Source: an uncultured Lachnospiraceae bacterium
Lineage (GTDB): Bacteria > Bacillota > Clostridia > Lachnospirales > Lachnospiraceae
Assembly: GCA_910585765.1 (NCBI GenBank)
Contig: CAJUES010000006.1
Location: 37,865 to 101,864, forward strand
Direction of reading: 5' to 3'
DNA length: 64,000 bases
Shown: positions 63,116 through 64,000 of the stretch, piece after piece
Layout of the letters: each line of letters starts with the position of its first letter
How positions within the stretch are numbered: position 1 is the stretch's first letter
The notes under the pieces: model-generated
Told to the model about the DNA's origin: nothing
What the model saw: the letters and a program-made list of their open reading frames with translations, nothing else
Database searches by the model: none
Translations under genes and position numbers: made by a program

Positions 63116-63140
63116 CGGATAACAGGACTTGAACCTGTCA
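63116..63140 (-). other. 3' tRNA fragment (T-arm plus acceptor strand), probable att site
   Basis: On the minus strand ACAGG-TTCAAGT-CCTGT is a full T-arm, followed by TATCCGC and discriminator A. The 5' acceptor partner GCGGATA, D-arm and anticodon arm are not found upstream, so it is not a gene. Duplicated tRNA 3' ends mark integration sites of phages and ICEs. An intact minus-strand tRNA with the same 3' end would then lie right of the window. Confidence 0.6.
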
Positions 63141-63485
63141 AAAAAAGTGCCAAAATCATTGAAATTTCAGCATCTATTTCATTTTGTGACAAAATTCATG
63201 ACTAATCCTTATTGTGATGTGTACCTACCTATTATAGATTGACTCTCTTCTAATTCTCCTTACCACTCTGCTCTAATCTTCTAACCCCTGTCTATTCATT
63301 ACAGAGAAAATCTAATTTGGCAGACAAAATAGCGCGTTGAGGAACCAAGCTCGCCGTCTGGAATCTCCATATTTCGCTAACGGATAGATTTATGAAAACT
63401 ATAATCTGAATATTCTGACAAGTGCCTTTTCCATTCCACATTTTTGTCTTTTCGCAAATCATACTAATTTGAATCTCTCAGAATA
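63141..63485. other. AT-rich gap without recognisable gene
   Basis: No start codon with a ribosome site and no frame longer than about 40 codons. Composition is more AT-rich than the window average, like the following gene. Confidence 0.5.
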
Positions 63486-63522
63486 AAAATCCCCATAGCA
63501 GAGCTGTGGGGATTTTCATTTT
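63484..63522 (-). terminator. Terminator of the TPR-repeat gene
   Basis: AAAATCCCCA (63486-63495) pairs with TGGGGATTTT (63507-63516), with AGC/GCT inside; on the minus strand it ends in TTTTTATTC. Can act both ways. Confidence 0.75.
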
Positions 63523-63545
63523 GTACATCCTCGACATTACATAAT

Positions 63546-64000
63546 TCAAGAAATATCGGGCACACATTGTTGTTCTGTATTAGCTTTAAACCATTGTTCA
63601 AAATCATCTTCAGGTTTACAATGAAAATACGTCCATTTCATATTTTTATATACAATTTGTATATTGGGATGACTTTGTCCCAATCTCCGGGAAAGAATAT
63701 TATAAGATTTTAGGTAATAACTTAATGCACTCTCATATTTTCTTTGTTTTGTATATACATATGCCAGATTATTATAGCTTGTCGCTGTATCAGGATGCTC
63801 CTCTCCCAGTACACGTTCCCTTATACTTAATGCCTTTTCGTACAGGCTCTCAGCTCTTGCATAGTCTCCCTGACTCGAATATACCCCCGCCAGATTATTA
63901 TAGCTTGCCGCTGTATCAGGATGCTCCTCTCCCAGTACACGTTCCCTTATACTTAATGCCTTTTCGTACAGGCTCTCAGCTCTTGCATAGTCTCCCTGAC
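63546..64000 (-). CDS. Tetratricopeptide-repeat protein, C-terminal end (partial)
   Basis: Frame open from the window edge to a TGA at 63548-63546, about 150 residues. Kinesin-light-chain-type 42-residue repeats: YARAESLYEKALSIRERVLG then EEHPDTATSYNNLA, nearly identical in consecutive copies, then one diverged repeat and a tail ending QQCVPDIS. Such repeats form protein-binding superhelices; in Clostridia and bacteroides they often join effector or NB-ARC/CHAT domains, but that part is off the window. AT-rich and next to a tRNA fragment, so likely on a mobile element. Confidence 0.85.
   Translation of the reverse strand, partial: QGDYARAESLYEKALSIRERVLGEEHPDTAASYNNLAGVYSSQGDYARAESLYEKALSIRERVLGEEHPDTATSYNNLAYVYTKQRKYESALSYYLKSYNILSRRLGQSHPNIQIVYKNMKWTYFHCKPEDDFEQWFKANTEQQCVPDIS
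63774..64000. repeat. 126-bp tandem repeat encoding TPR units
   Basis: CCAGATTATTATAGCTTG recurs at 63774 and 63900, and the 126-base units are identical at nearly all positions, including silent sites. This implies recent duplication or gene conversion. Confidence 0.9.

Noticed and set aside
63116..63140. Complete tRNA gene
   Set aside because: Only the T-arm and 3' acceptor strand are present; no anticodon or D-arm sequence precedes them.

Overview
The window reads as chromosomal DNA of an anaerobic, probably motile and spore-forming member of the Clostridia, most likely Lachnospiraceae. Reasons: a single-chain 1271-residue PurL, a T-box-led aspS-gatCAB operon, the ispF/cysE/cysS/mrnC/rlmB/sigH neighbourhood, two chemoreceptors, and several small families common in that group (DUF6273, DUF4474, DUF3048, SUKH, VanZ, CmpB-like). 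The genus cannot be fixed from sequence alone. Most genes lie on the minus strand.

Layout. 1-2.4 kb: end of a nitroreductase and a chemoreceptor. 2.4-10.8 kb (minus): a PurF-like protein lacking the catalytic Cys, a dCache chemoreceptor, a sugar-type binding lipoprotein and purL, apparently one transcript, so a sensory pair sits inside a purine operon. 10.9-14.8 kb: SUKH protein, GHKL kinase, LytTR regulator and DUF6273 protein, with a 21-bp-period direct repeat before the SUKH gene. 14.9-17.8 kb: ArsR sensor, free HMA protein and Zn/Cd P-type ATPase, with a MITE-like element after the sensor gene. 17.8-21.2 kb: XRE-Uma2 nuclease coupled to a DprA-like protein, and DUF4474 coupled to a metallophosphatase. 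21.3-27.0 kb: T-box, aspS, gatC, gatA, gatB (indirect Asn-tRNA formation).

27.0-29.8 kb is an AT-rich decay zone: a Septu-like ATPase with a broken HNH partner, and 5' DUF1848 and 3' MFS gene remnants side by side. 29.9-36.0 kb is the most system-like region: SCP2 protein, alpha/beta hydrolase, stand-alone condensation-domain enzyme, acyl carrier protein and AMP-forming ligase in one operon, divergent from a TetR gene, with three related palindromes in the operon promoter and a 97-bp tandem repeat before tetR. I infer a small NRPS-like acyl/aminoacyl conjugating pathway of unknown product.

36-46.5 kb: mutY, a hybrid histidine kinase, GNAT, LysR/MATE divergent pair, FeoB-associated peptide, lactate dehydrogenase, thioesterase with a TetR, an unknown protein and VanZ. 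46.5-47.1 kb has no gene but holds two tandem-repeat arrays, two plus-strand terminators and a palindromic element. 47.1-57.7 kb: DUF3048 protein, receiver protein, sigH, rlmB, an unknown inserted gene, mrnC, cysS, cysE, deoD, Eis-like acetyltransferase, ispF and phosphohexomutase. 57.8-62.9 kb: palindromic elements, CmpB-like membrane protein, CYTH phosphatase and a large transglutaminase-like surface protein. 62.9-64 kb: AT-rich DNA with a 3' tRNA fragment (likely att site) and the end of a tetratricopeptide-repeat gene, suggesting an integrated element that continues off the right edge.
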